Assembly: GCF_017571465.1 (NCBI RefSeq) | Contig: NZ_JAGETV010000014.1 | Coordinates: 1 to 64,000, forward strand | Direction: 5' to 3' | DNA from: Thiomicrorhabdus marina | Lineage (GTDB): Bacteria; Pseudomonadota; Gammaproteobacteria; Thiomicrospirales; Thiomicrospiraceae | DNA: 64,000 nucleotides | Part shown: piece after piece, positions 8,202-17,182 of the stretch | Layout of the letters: each line of letters begins with the position of its first letter | Position numbering within the stretch: the first letter of the stretch is position 1 | The notes under the pieces: generated by a model | Databases searched by the model: none | Told to the model about the DNA's origin: nothing | The model's input: the letters and a program-made list of their open reading frames with translations, nothing else | Position numbers and translations under genes: made by a program

Positions 8202-10934
8202 TTAAGACGCATTTTTGCGATGCTTAAAGCCATTTGGGCTTGTTCCGTATTTATCTAATAGTGCCTGAAATTCTGGTGCTTTCTTCGCGGGTGATTTGTA
8301 GAAACCTTGGTAGTAATGGCAGCCTTGTTGACGGAGAAAATCGATTTGATCTTGGTTTTCAACGCCTTCAGCGACCACTTTATATTGCAGTACGTTTGAC
8401 ATGGCAAGAATAGCGACCACGATGGCGGCATCGTCTTTCTCATAGGGAACATTGTCCATAAAAATTTTGTCGATTTTTAGAATATCGATAGGGAAGTACT
8501 TCATATAGCCATAAGAAGAATAACCGGTACCGAAGTCATCAATGGCAATCGATACGCCTTGCGCTTTTATTGCATGCAGCATATTGGCGAGAAGTTGTTT
8601 ATCGACTGAGAGTACGCTTTCGGTGATTTCTACTACAAGGCGTTCAGCTTGGAAGCCGGAGGTTTCCAGTGCGGTCTTAACGATTTGTGCGACATTTTGA
8701 TGTCGCAGTTGTTGCAAGGAAACATTTACGGAAATATGCAGATCATAGCCTTGATCTTGCCATCTTTTGCCTTGTCGGCATGCTTCATCAATTACCCAGG
8801 CACCAATGTCTGAAATTACCTCGCTTTCTTCAGCAATCGGTATGAATTTGTCTGGCGGGATATATCCTTCTACAGGATGCTTCCAACGCAGTAAGGCTTC
8901 AGCACCAATAATGCGGTCATTGTTTAAATAGGATTGCGGCTGGTAATGTAGCTCAAACTCATTTCTGTCTAAAGCCTGATGCAAAGCGTTGTGATAGCGA
9001 ACATGTTCATTCACTTCATTAACGTATTTGGCATGGTAAAAACGGTAGGTATTACGCCCTGCCTGTTTGGCACGGTATAGGGCGATGTCGGCAAACTGTA
9101 AGTAGTGCTTAGCACTTTCAACTTGCTGAAGTGGTGCGACAATGCCGATACTGGTACTTAAATGCAATATCGATTGCTCCAGAACCTCATAGGGCTTGGT
9201 GAGTACATCATTCATCTCCTGCGCCAAGTGTTCTAAATCGGATTTCTCTTGCACTGATTCAGTCACCAGAATGAACTCGTCACCGCCCAAATGAGAAATA
9301 AAGCCTAACTGTGCGAAGTTGTCCTGTAATCGTTTGGCGATTTCTTGTAAAACGGCATTACCGGTGTCATGTCCAAAGCTGTCATTGATATGTCGGAAAT
9401 GGTCTATGTTAAGGAAAAAAATCGCGCAGTCACAACCTTGTTTATGGTGCAGTTTCTCAGTGATATAGTGCAATAGAGAAGAACGGTTGGCGAGTCCGGT
9501 CATCGGGTCGTAATGTGCCAGTTGTTCTAAATCAGCCTCATACTGTTTTTGCTTAGTCGTATCGCGGATTATGCCAACCGCATGCCATTGTCCATCCTGA
9601 TGTAAAGTGCTTAAGGAAAGTGCAATATTGAACTCATGGCCATCTTTATGCTGAGCATGCGCATTGATTATTTCGCCGACAATATCGACAATTCCGTCTT
9701 GTGCAAATTTTGCAAAGCCAGCTTCAAACTGATTCAGGTAGCGTTTCGGCACAATCAGTTTATGTAGGTCTTGACCTAGCGCTTCACTTGCGGAGTAGCC
9801 AAACAGGCGTTCTGCTGCGGGATTCCAAAAAGAGGTTCTTCCATGGGCGTCTATTTGCACAATCGCATCCTGACTGGTGTCGGTAATGCCTTGCAATTTT
9901 GCTTCTTGGGCAATCAAAGCTCGGTTGGCTGCTTTTCCAAGTCGCACTGACTTTTCTAAGTCTTTCTGGTTTTTGAGGAGAAGTTGTACAAATAGATCGA
10001 TAATTTTGAAAACGCCGAGCATGCCAATAAGAATGATAGTAAAAGCGACCACCGACAAAGTAAGAATAGTCTGGTTAACGACTCGGTAAAACTCATCTTG
10101 TTGCATTCTTAAGAACATAAACCAATCGGTATTTTTGACTGATCTAAACGTTATTACGTAATTCTCTAAGACCGGTAAGGTATGCTTTTCCACTGAAGAT
10201 GTCGGATGAAATTGGCCGATTAACTCCGCTAACCCTAAATGACTATGCGGCCTTCTCGGTTCAAAGAAATGGGTGAAGGGATTCTGATTTGTCGGATAAA
10301 TGAGAGAAGCATCACCGGTTTCACCAAGGTTGTCATAGTTTTTGATAATGTTGCGTAACTCATCTGAATTGAACAGAACAATATCAACCCCGAGTTTATT
10401 GTTATTGCGGTCAAAGATCGGCGCAATCACGATGATTTTCAGTTGGTTGTTGATCGAGATAGGGTTTTGAACGGATATCTTCTCGCTATGTAGAGATGAT
10501 GTGCGTATAACGCTTTCGGGAATGTTTTCTCCGAGTGTTAAAACCACCTCTCCTTTTATATCCAGTCTTGTAATGCCCTCGATGCCGTCCGAGTAGGTGA
10601 TGGCATCATTTAATTTAGGCTTTGAAAAGTTCACCATTTCCTCAAGTGAAATTTTTCCTTGGTTGTACAGGCTGAGTTGATTGCGAATGGCCGAACGGCT
10701 GGTGATTTGGTCGGATATATCCATAATCTTTGAGACATATTGCTCAACGGCTACCGCCTTGTCATTCATCAGATGGCTGAAGTTTTTCTCTTGTTCTCCT
10801 CGGAGCAGTTGATGAAGAGGAAATATAACCGACGTCAGCAGAATAATACCGATTAGCGCTAACACAAAGAAGGTTTTGCGGTACGTTGAGTTACGGATAC
10901 GAATTATGTAGTTCGATTTCAGCTCTTCCTTCAT
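8202..10934 (-). CDS. membrane GGDEF-EAL protein with Cache-like and PAS sensors
   Basis: The 910-residue inner-membrane protein has a first helix (about 18-40), a periplasmic Cache-like region (about 45-285), a second helix (about 290-318), a PAS domain (about 345-455), GGDEF (about 465-630) and EAL (about 645-895). The GGDEF site HLGGDEF and the EAL signatures GAEALLRW, DDFGTGYSS and AEGVE are all intact. It could both make and degrade cyclic di-GMP, with the direction set by the sensors. The frame is open to its ATG at 10934. It is monocistronic and divergent from the methylamine operon; any regulatory link is untested. Confidence 0.9.
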   Translation of the reverse strand: MKEELKSNYIIRIRNSTYRKTFFVLALIGIILLTSVIFPLHQLLRGEQEKNFSHLMNDKAVAVEQYVSKIMDISDQITSRSAIRNQLSLYNQGKISLEEMVNFSKPKLNDAITYSDGIEGITRLDIKGEVVLTLGENIPESVIRTSSLHSEKISVQNPISINNQLKIIVIAPIFDRNNNKLGVDIVLFNSDELRNIIKNYDNLGETGDASLIYPTNQNPFTHFFEPRRPHSHLGLAELIGQFHPTSSVEKHTLPVLENYVITFRSVKNTDWFMFLRMQQDEFYRVVNQTILTLSVVAFTIILIGMLGVFKIIDLFVQLLLKNQKDLEKSVRLGKAANRALIAQEAKLQGITDTSQDAIVQIDAHGRTSFWNPAAERLFGYSASEALGQDLHKLIVPKRYLNQFEAGFAKFAQDGIVDIVGEIINAHAQHKDGHEFNIALSLSTLHQDGQWHAVGIIRDTTKQKQYEADLEQLAHYDPMTGLANRSSLLHYITEKLHHKQGCDCAIFFLNIDHFRHINDSFGHDTGNAVLQEIAKRLQDNFAQLGFISHLGGDEFILVTESVQEKSDLEHLAQEMNDVLTKPYEVLEQSILHLSTSIGIVAPLQQVESAKHYLQFADIALYRAKQAGRNTYRFYHAKYVNEVNEHVRYHNALHQALDRNEFELHYQPQSYLNNDRIIGAEALLRWKHPVEGYIPPDKFIPIAEESEVISDIGAWVIDEACRQGKRWQDQGYDLHISVNVSLQQLRHQNVAQIVKTALETSGFQAERLVVEITESVLSVDKQLLANMLHAIKAQGVSIAIDDFGTGYSSYGYMKYFPIDILKIDKIFMDNVPYEKDDAAIVVAILAMSNVLQYKVVAEGVENQDQIDFLRQQGCHYYQGFYKSPAKKAPEFQALLDKYGTSPNGFKHRKNAS

Positions 10935-11429
10935 AACTTGTTCCTCGCGCTCATTTTTGAAGGAGTCATTCTACAGCGGAATTCATACAATAAGTTGATA
11001 CAGAACACCTACCTTAGTCATCGGAAGCCGTACTGAAGAAGCGATCCTTGGCAATAACCCATTCTGCTAAAGCCTTATAAGCGCTTCTAAATCTAAAATG
11101 ATCAATGTAACTTGCGGTTATCAAGCGGCATTAATGTATTTTTAAAAGTAAGCCATTCTGAATTTTTCTACCGAGAATTTCTCTTTCTTGTTTGCAAGCA
11201 CTCTTATGGTGCCTTTTTGCATTGTTGTCGCCCTATATTGAAGCATTTTTTTGCTGCTTTAGGGTTTTTTTAGTGCTTTTTAATCAATGGCTTAAAGAAA
11301 AACTTTTCACAAAATCAGGGATTTTTTTAGGTTGTAAAAATATTCAATAATATTAAACATTATTTCTTGATATGAAACTTTTACTGAGTTATTATTTGAA
11401 TCAAAGTTTCATTAAAGGAAAATTTTAAG
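10935..11429. other. intergenic region with divergent promoters
   Basis: About 495 bases separate the GGDEF-EAL gene from purU. The right-hand 65 bases hold a sigma70-like promoter and inverted-repeat operator. The rest is AT-rich, with no coding frame that I can support and no terminator. Confidence 0.6.
11367..11412 (+). promoter_or_regulatory. methylamine operon promoter with flanking inverted-repeat operator
   Basis: TTGATA (11367-11372), a 17-base spacer and TATTAT (11390-11395) form a good sigma70 promoter with a start predicted near 11402. A perfect 10-bp inverted repeat flanks it: ATGAAACTTT (11372-11381) overlaps the end of the -35 and AAAGTTTCAT (11403-11412) covers the start point. 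The half-sites are 31 bp apart start to start, about three helical turns. An operator bound by a dimer of dimers, perhaps the XRE-cupin regulator at 25807, would fit but is inferred. Confidence 0.6.
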
Positions 11430-12281
11430 ATGAAAACTAACGCCTATGTCTTAACGATTTCTTGCCCGGATCGGGTTGGGATTGTCGCTAAGGTGTCTGC
11501 TTTTCTGGCCGAACATGACTGCATGATTGCCGAAGCAAATCATCATGCGGATACCCATTCAGGCATGTTCTTCATGCGCAATGAAATCACTGACATTAAG
11601 GTTTCAGACGAGGAGTTTCGTGCAGGTTTCTCAAAAATCGCTGAGGAGTTCGGGATGCAGTGGAAATTAAATTCCACTTGCGAAAAAAAGCGCGTGTTGT
11701 TGATGGTCAGTAAGCAAGATCACTGTTTACAGGATTTGCTGTATCGCTGGAGTAGCGGCGAGTTGGAGTACGACATTCCTTGCGTTATCTCTAACCATTT
11801 GGATATGAAAGCTTTGGTTGAGTGGTATGGCATTCCTTATATCCATGTCCCGGTGACGCCGGAGAATAAGCCGCAGGCGTTTGCCGAGGTGGTTAAGTGG
11901 GTCGATCACTATGAAGCCGATACCATCGTGTTGGCACGTTACATGCAAATTATTCCGCCGGAGCTTTGTCAAAAATATTCGGGTCAGATTATCAATATCC
12001 ATCACAGTTTCTTGCCGTCATTTATCGGCGCTAAACCCTATCACCAAGCATTTGAGCGCGGCGTGAAGTTAATCGGCGCGACCTGCCACTATGTCACCGA
12101 AGATTTGGATGCCGGACCGATTATCGAACAGGACGTAGTACGTGTTTCGCATAGTGAGTCGGCAGCTGAAATGGTGATTCTCGGTAAGGACGTTGAGAAA
12201 AACGTTTTGGCGCGCGGTTTGAAGTTCCATCTACAAGATCGTGTTTTGGTGTACGGCAATAAAACCGTCGTGTTTGCTTAG
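11430..12281 (+). CDS. purU: formyltetrahydrofolate deformylase
   Basis: PurU hydrolyses 10-formyl-THF to formate and THF. The 283-residue length is normal. An N-terminal ACT domain (about 5-85, SCPDRVGIVAKVSAFLAEH) precedes a formyltransferase-fold catalytic domain with IINIHHSFLPSF (Asn and His) and LDAGPIIEQDV (catalytic Asp). The ATG follows AAAGGAA. It is the first gene of the N-methylglutamate operon. There it probably ends the THF-linked oxidation of the methyl group by releasing formate and recycling THF, rather than serving purine balance. No formate dehydrogenase is encoded in the window. Confidence 0.93.
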   Translation: MKTNAYVLTISCPDRVGIVAKVSAFLAEHDCMIAEANHHADTHSGMFFMRNEITDIKVSDEEFRAGFSKIAEEFGMQWKLNSTCEKKRVLLMVSKQDHCLQDLLYRWSSGELEYDIPCVISNHLDMKALVEWYGIPYIHVPVTPENKPQAFAEVVKWVDHYEADTIVLARYMQIIPPELCQKYSGQIINIHHSFLPSFIGAKPYHQAFERGVKLIGATCHYVTEDLDAGPIIEQDVVRVSHSESAAEMVILGKDVEKNVLARGLKFHLQDRVLVYGNKTVVFA

Positions 12282-12290
12282 GAGATTTGG

Positions 12291-13532
12291 ATGCCGCTTA
12301 GATTGCTTAAATATGCGTGGAAAAAGTCGGAAGACGAGCCGCGTTTTTTCCCCGAAGAAAAGCCGTTAAAAACATCCTATGACGTGGTCATTATCGGTGG
12401 CGGTGGGCATGGTATGGCCTGCGCTTATTACCTTGCCAAAGAGCATGGCATTACCAATGTTGCGGTGCTTGAACAAGGCTATATCGGCGGCGGCAATACC
12501 GGCCGAAATACCACCATCGTGCGCTCTAATTATCTGACTTCGGAAGGAGTTAAGTTCTATGACGAGAGCTTAAAACTGTTTGAAGACCTGAGCACAGATT
12601 TTGACTTGAATATTTTCTATTCAACGCGCGGTCATTTCACGTTAGCACATACCGACAGTGCCATGCGAACCATGCGTTGGCGTGCCGAAGTCAATAAGCA
12701 TCACGGTATCGACAGCGAAGTGGTTGATGTGGACACCATTCAGAAAGAAGTGCCTTACATGGACATGAGTTGCAACGGTCAGCACCCGGTAATGGGCGCT
12801 CTATATCACGCTCCGGGTTCGGTAGCTCGGCATGATGCGGTGGCGTGGGGCTATGCTCGCGGTGCACAGATGCGCGGTGTGGAGATTCATCAGAAAACCA
12901 AAGTGAGCGACATTAAAACCAAAAGCGGCAAGGTGGTTGGTGTGCAGACTGATCGCGGTTTTATCGAAGCCAACAGTGTCGTGTCGATGGTGGCCGGCTC
13001 AACGCCACGCATTACCGAAATGTTAGAAATTGAAACGCCGATTGAAATTTTCCCTCTGCAAGCTTGCGTCACTGAACCGGTTAAACCGTTTATGGACACG
13101 ATTGTGGTGTCCGGTAGCTTGCATGTCTATGTCAGCCAGTCTTCGCGCGGCGAGTTGGTGATGGGGGCATCGGTCGATCCGGCGGAGTTGCATTCGACTC
13201 GTTCGACGTTGGATTTTGTCGAAGGTTTAACCGACCAGATGATGGATCTATTTCCGTTTACCAGTCGTCTGAAGATTATGCGCCAGTGGGCTGGCATGAG
13301 TGATATTACCCCGGACTTTGCGCCGATTATGGGCAAAACCGATGTCGACGGTTTTTATCTGGATGCCGGTTGGGGGACTTGGGGCTTTAAAGCGACGCCT
13401 ATCAGTGGCAAAACCATGGCTTACACGGTTGCCAATGACAGACCGCATGAGTTGATTAAACCGTTCAGTTTAGATCGCTATGCGAATTTTGAATTGGTTG
13501 GCGAAAAAGGCGCGGCTTCGGTCGGGCATTAA
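12291..13532 (+). CDS. mgdA: N-methylglutamate dehydrogenase subunit A (sarcosine oxidase beta-like)
   Basis: This is a flavoprotein subunit of N-methylglutamate dehydrogenase, homologous to SoxB of heterotetrameric sarcosine oxidase. The 413 residues begin with a leader and a Rossmann motif VVIIGGGGHGMACAYY for FAD. The RHDAVAWGYAR segment corresponds to the region that carries the covalent FMN histidine in SoxB (position from memory of the family). The C-terminal DGFYLDAGWGTWGFK closes the DAO fold. It starts 9 bases after purU with an AGGAG site. The assignment as MgdA rather than sarcosine oxidase rests on the neighbouring gmaS and mgsABC genes. Confidence 0.88.
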   Translation: MPLRLLKYAWKKSEDEPRFFPEEKPLKTSYDVVIIGGGGHGMACAYYLAKEHGITNVAVLEQGYIGGGNTGRNTTIVRSNYLTSEGVKFYDESLKLFEDLSTDFDLNIFYSTRGHFTLAHTDSAMRTMRWRAEVNKHHGIDSEVVDVDTIQKEVPYMDMSCNGQHPVMGALYHAPGSVARHDAVAWGYARGAQMRGVEIHQKTKVSDIKTKSGKVVGVQTDRGFIEANSVVSMVAGSTPRITEMLEIETPIEIFPLQACVTEPVKPFMDTIVVSGSLHVYVSQSSRGELVMGASVDPAELHSTRSTLDFVEGLTDQMMDLFPFTSRLKIMRQWAGMSDITPDFAPIMGKTDVDGFYLDAGWGTWGFKATPISGKTMAYTVANDRPHELIKPFSLDRYANFELVGEKGAASVGH

Positions 13533-13552
13533 TAAGGCATGGGAGAAGTCGT

Positions 13553-13822
13553 ATGAAATTTGTCACTTGTCCAAGTCTTGGACGCAGAGCCTTAAGCGAA
13601 TTTACTTTCGGTGGGCGAGTTGAAAAAGAAACTGATCAAGAAGCGGTTTCCGAAAGAGAGTGGGCGGAGTACGTGTTTTACCACAATGGCGCGCCGAAAA
13701 CTCAGCAGGAATGGTGGTATCACCGCCCGACCGGAATCTGGTTTCTGTTTCAACGTAATACCCTGACGGACTCGATTACTCAGGTTGATTTTGCCAATAA
13801 AGGATTAACCAATGATGCGTAG
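13553..13822 (+). CDS. mgdB: N-methylglutamate dehydrogenase subunit B (sarcosine oxidase delta-like)
   Basis: This small structural subunit of 89 residues is homologous to SoxD. SoxD normally binds zinc through three cysteines and a histidine (CPxC near the N terminus, HxxxC later). Here the N terminus is VTCPSLGRR, so Cys6 remains and the second Cys is Leu9. The later site reads WYHRPTGIWF, keeping the His but with Gly where the last Cys is expected. Zinc binding is therefore doubtful. The EFTFGG block and the WWYH...W block are otherwise typical. The stop overlaps the mgdC start by 11 bases, so translation is probably coupled. Confidence 0.85.
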   Translation: MKFVTCPSLGRRALSEFTFGGRVEKETDQEAVSEREWAEYVFYHNGAPKTQQEWWYHRPTGIWFLFQRNTLTDSITQVDFANKGLTNDA

Positions 13823-16697
13823 ACTTTCTCCACAACCACTGGAGTGGATTAATCGTAGCCAATCGGTCACTTTTGTTTTTGAGGGCGAAGAGATTAAGGG
13901 GTTCGATGGTGATGTTATAAGCAGTGCTTTGTGGGCGCAAGGTCATAAAGTGCTCGGGCGCAGTTTTAAATATCACCGTCGTCGCGGCCTGCTCAGCTTT
14001 GCCAATCATGATATTAATGTGATGTTGCAAACCGCAGATACGCCGAATGTGCGCGGTGATGTCGTACAACCGGAGCAAGGCCAAACCTACAAGGCGGTCA
14101 ATACCTTCGGTTCGCTGGCTCAAGATAAAGGCGCGCTGGTCGAGTGGATCAGTAAATTCCTACCGGTTGGCTTCTATTACAAGGCGTTCTATTCTCCGAA
14201 ATTCCTATTTCCTAAATGGGAACGTTTAATTCGTGAAATGGCTGGTTTAGGCACCGTCGATACCAGTTGGGGTGAACGTCGTCAGCCAAAACGTTATCGT
14301 CATTGCGATGTCGCCGTTATCGGTGCCGGCCCTTCCGGTATGGCTGCTGCAATCGCCGCCGCTAAACAAGGCGTAGATGTCTGTTTAATTGATGAAAACC
14401 CTTATATCGGCGGTTCTCTGGATTATCAATACGCCAATGAAGAAGCGCTGGAAGTCACGCGTGACGATTTAAAAACAACCATCGCTGAGATGGACAATAT
14501 CCAAGTGATTACATCCGCTTTTGTGGCCGGTTTTTACGGCGACAACTGGTTGGCAGTTAATAGCCAACAGGGTTTGATTAAGCTCTCGGCACAGTCGGTA
14601 GTGGTCGCAACCGGGGTATTTGAGCAGCCGGCGGTGTTCCGTAATAACGATTTGCCGGGGGTGATGAATGCCTCGGCGGCACAGCGTTTGATGGCGCGTT
14701 ATGCGGTTGCACCTTGTAAGGAAGCGGTGGTTCTGACCGCCAATCCGGAAGGCTATCGTGCGGCATTGGATTTAATCAAAAACGGTGTAGTGGTTAAGGC
14801 CATTTTAGATACCGGTTGCGGCGAAAATTCTTGGTCTGTACCGGTTAAACAGGCAGGCATTCCTGTGTTTGAAAACGCCGCGATTATTGAGGCGAAAGGA
14901 CGCAAGGCATTGCAAGGCGTGGTTTATGCCGTGAACGGTGTTCAGCAGTCCTTAGATTGCGATGGTTTATTGATGAGTGTCGGTTGGGCGCCTGCCGGAG
15001 CACCTTTGTATCAAGCCGGTAGTAAATTCGCCTATAACGCCATTCTTGAACAGCTCCTACCGCAAGAATTGCCGCAAGGTGTGTTTGCCTGCGGCCGTAT
15101 AAATGGCGTGTTTGAGATCGTGGATCAGATAAAAGACGGTCAACAAGCGGGGATGGCTGCCGCATTAGCTGTGCAAGACAAATCTGTACCGGACTTTACT
15201 GACTATACCGCAACGCGGGCGCACTCACATTCTTACCCGATTTGGCAACATCCGAAAGGCAAAGAATTTATCGACTTTGATGAAGATATTCAGATTAAAG
15301 ACCTAAAAGGTGCGATTGCACAAGGCTTTGACAATATCGAGTTAATGAAGCGTTTTTCGACCATCGGCATGGGGCCGAGCCAAGGCAAGCACAGCAATAT
15401 GAATGGTATTCGCTTACTTGCCAAACTGACCGGAAAAAGTATCGACCAAACCGGTTCGACTACGGCGCGCCCCATGTTTCACCCGACCGAAGTATCGCAT
15501 TTGGCAGGCATGCGTTTCCGTCCGGAGCGCCTAACACCAATGCACGCTTTTCATCAGCAGGCCAAAGCCAAGTTTATGGAAGCCGGTGTTTGGTTAAGGC
15601 CTGAATACTATGCAACTGAAAGCAGCCGTGAAGCTTCCATTGCTGCTGAAGTGGCGGCGGTTAGAAATGCAGTCGGTCTGATTGATGTATCGACGCTCGG
15701 CAAACTAGAGGTATTCGGTCGTGACTCGGCTGAATTAATGGATCGTCTGTATACCATGCGTATGTCGAATATGGCGGTCGGCGCAAGCCGTTATGCATTA
15801 ATGGTCGATGATTCCGGTGTAGTGATCGATGATGGTGTTGCGGTGCGCTATTCGGATGAGCATTTTTATGTCACGACAACAACCTCGACGTCGGATTCGG
15901 CTTACCGCATGATTCAGAAGAAGGTCATTGAATGGGGCTTAAAAGTCACGGTTTTGAATCGTACCGGACAGATCGGTGCCATGAATCTCGCCGGACCGAA
16001 CAGCCGTCAACTTTTGTCACAATTGACGGATTTAGATCTATCTAACGAGGCTTTCCCTTATCTGGCAATGCGTCAGGCGAAAGTCTGCGGGGTTGATGCG
16101 ACTTTCATTAGAGTCGGTTTCGTTGGTGAATTGGGTTATGAGATTCACGTCAGTGCGCAGGATGCGGAGCATGTTTGGCAGCAGATTATGTTGCTCGGCG
16201 AGTCTTTTGCGATTAAACCGTTTGGTGTCGAAGCCCAGCGCCAATTGCGTTTAGAGAAAGGACACATCATTGTCGGTCAAGACACCGATGGTCTGACCAA
16301 TCCGTTTGAAGCCAATATGCCTTGGGCGGTGCATTTCAAAAAAACCTATTTCTTAGGCAAACCAAGTTTAGTTCGATTGAAGACGCTACAGAAGCGAATT
16401 CTGGTCGGTTTTGAACTGCTTTCAGCGGCAGCGGACGATATGCCGCTTGAGTCCAATTTAATTATTGATGACGGTGAAATGGTCGGACGTGTGACCAGTA
16501 TCGGGCGTAGCGCTACTTTGCAGAAAGTCATTGGTCTGGCGATGGTCGAACTTGCCTGTAGCCAAGTTGATAGCGAATTAACGATTAAGTTGAGTGATGG
16601 TCGTATGGTTTCTGCCAAGGTGGTGAAAACGCCGTTTTATGACCCGCAGGGATTATTGCAAAAACCGCAAGAATCGGCACTAGGAGGCGCTGCATGA
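13812..16697 (+). CDS. mgdC: N-methylglutamate dehydrogenase subunit C (sarcosine oxidase alpha-like)
   Basis: The large 961-residue subunit has a Fer2-like N-terminal domain without iron-sulfur cysteines (about 15-90), an FAD/NAD domain with VAVIGAGPSGMAAAIAAAKQ (about 165-430), and a C-terminal aminomethyltransferase (GcvT-like) folate-binding region (about 570-950). The folate domain should pass the methyl-derived C1 unit to tetrahydrofolate as 5,10-methylene-THF, the substrate of FolD at the operon end. It overlaps mgdB (11 bases) and mgdD (ATGA). The paired ATGATG start leaves one codon of ambiguity. Confidence 0.9.
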   Translation: MMRRLSPQPLEWINRSQSVTFVFEGEEIKGFDGDVISSALWAQGHKVLGRSFKYHRRRGLLSFANHDINVMLQTADTPNVRGDVVQPEQGQTYKAVNTFGSLAQDKGALVEWISKFLPVGFYYKAFYSPKFLFPKWERLIREMAGLGTVDTSWGERRQPKRYRHCDVAVIGAGPSGMAAAIAAAKQGVDVCLIDENPYIGGSLDYQYANEEALEVTRDDLKTTIAEMDNIQVITSAFVAGFYGDNWLAVNSQQGLIKLSAQSVVVATGVFEQPAVFRNNDLPGVMNASAAQRLMARYAVAPCKEAVVLTANPEGYRAALDLIKNGVVVKAILDTGCGENSWSVPVKQAGIPVFENAAIIEAKGRKALQGVVYAVNGVQQSLDCDGLLMSVGWAPAGAPLYQAGSKFAYNAILEQLLPQELPQGVFACGRINGVFEIVDQIKDGQQAGMAAALAVQDKSVPDFTDYTATRAHSHSYPIWQHPKGKEFIDFDEDIQIKDLKGAIAQGFDNIELMKRFSTIGMGPSQGKHSNMNGIRLLAKLTGKSIDQTGSTTARPMFHPTEVSHLAGMRFRPERLTPMHAFHQQAKAKFMEAGVWLRPEYYATESSREASIAAEVAAVRNAVGLIDVSTLGKLEVFGRDSAELMDRLYTMRMSNMAVGASRYALMVDDSGVVIDDGVAVRYSDEHFYVTTTTSTSDSAYRMIQKKVIEWGLKVTVLNRTGQIGAMNLAGPNSRQLLSQLTDLDLSNEAFPYLAMRQAKVCGVDATFIRVGFVGELGYEIHVSAQDAEHVWQQIMLLGESFAIKPFGVEAQRQLRLEKGHIIVGQDTDGLTNPFEANMPWAVHFKKTYFLGKPSLVRLKTLQKRILVGFELLSAAADDMPLESNLIIDDGEMVGRVTSIGRSATLQKVIGLAMVELACSQVDSELTIKLSDGRMVSAKVVKTPFYDPQGLLQKPQESALGGAA

Positions 16698-17170
16698 GTA
16701 CGACACAAGCTTTACAAATTCACTGCAAGCCGCTGCCGGGATTAATGCATTTTCGTGGTGCGAATATGGCGTCAATTTTAGAAAAGAATGATGCCGCCGA
16801 CTTGCAAATTTTTCAATATCGCAAACTTAGCGATGATCGTTTTATTGCTAACCTCGGCGCCGAAGAAATTTATTTCTGTGTCGATGCGGCAGAATCGCTC
16901 GAATTGCAAGCCAATCAATATGCATTTCCGCGCGCAGATGCAACCTTTGAATTATCGGGAAACTGGAAAGCCTTAATGTCGGAAGTCTGTATCTATGATT
17001 TTCGTCAATCTCAGCCGGGGGATTTCCTGATGGTGTCAATTGCTGGGGTATCGGCATGGTTGCTGATTCCAGAAGCCGACGAACCACTTATTTTGGGGTG
17101 TGATCCGACCTTTGGACACTACTTTCAGGAAATTTTAATGAAACAGATAGAAGAGTCGCCTTTTCTATAA
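16694..17170 (+). CDS. mgdD: N-methylglutamate dehydrogenase subunit D (sarcosine oxidase gamma-like)
   Basis: The 158-residue subunit matches the SoxG type, a degenerate aminomethyltransferase-like fold that supports assembly of the alpha-beta-delta complex. It has no catalytic motif of its own. Its assignment rests on length, on a short conserved region GDFLMVSIAGVSAWLLIP, and mainly on its position after the alpha subunit. It starts inside the mgdC stop (ATGA overlap), so it is translationally coupled. Confidence 0.82.
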   Translation: MSTTQALQIHCKPLPGLMHFRGANMASILEKNDAADLQIFQYRKLSDDRFIANLGAEEIYFCVDAAESLELQANQYAFPRADATFELSGNWKALMSEVCIYDFRQSQPGDFLMVSIAGVSAWLLIPEADEPLILGCDPTFGHYFQEILMKQIEESPFL

Positions 17171-17182
17171 ACGGAGTATCAA

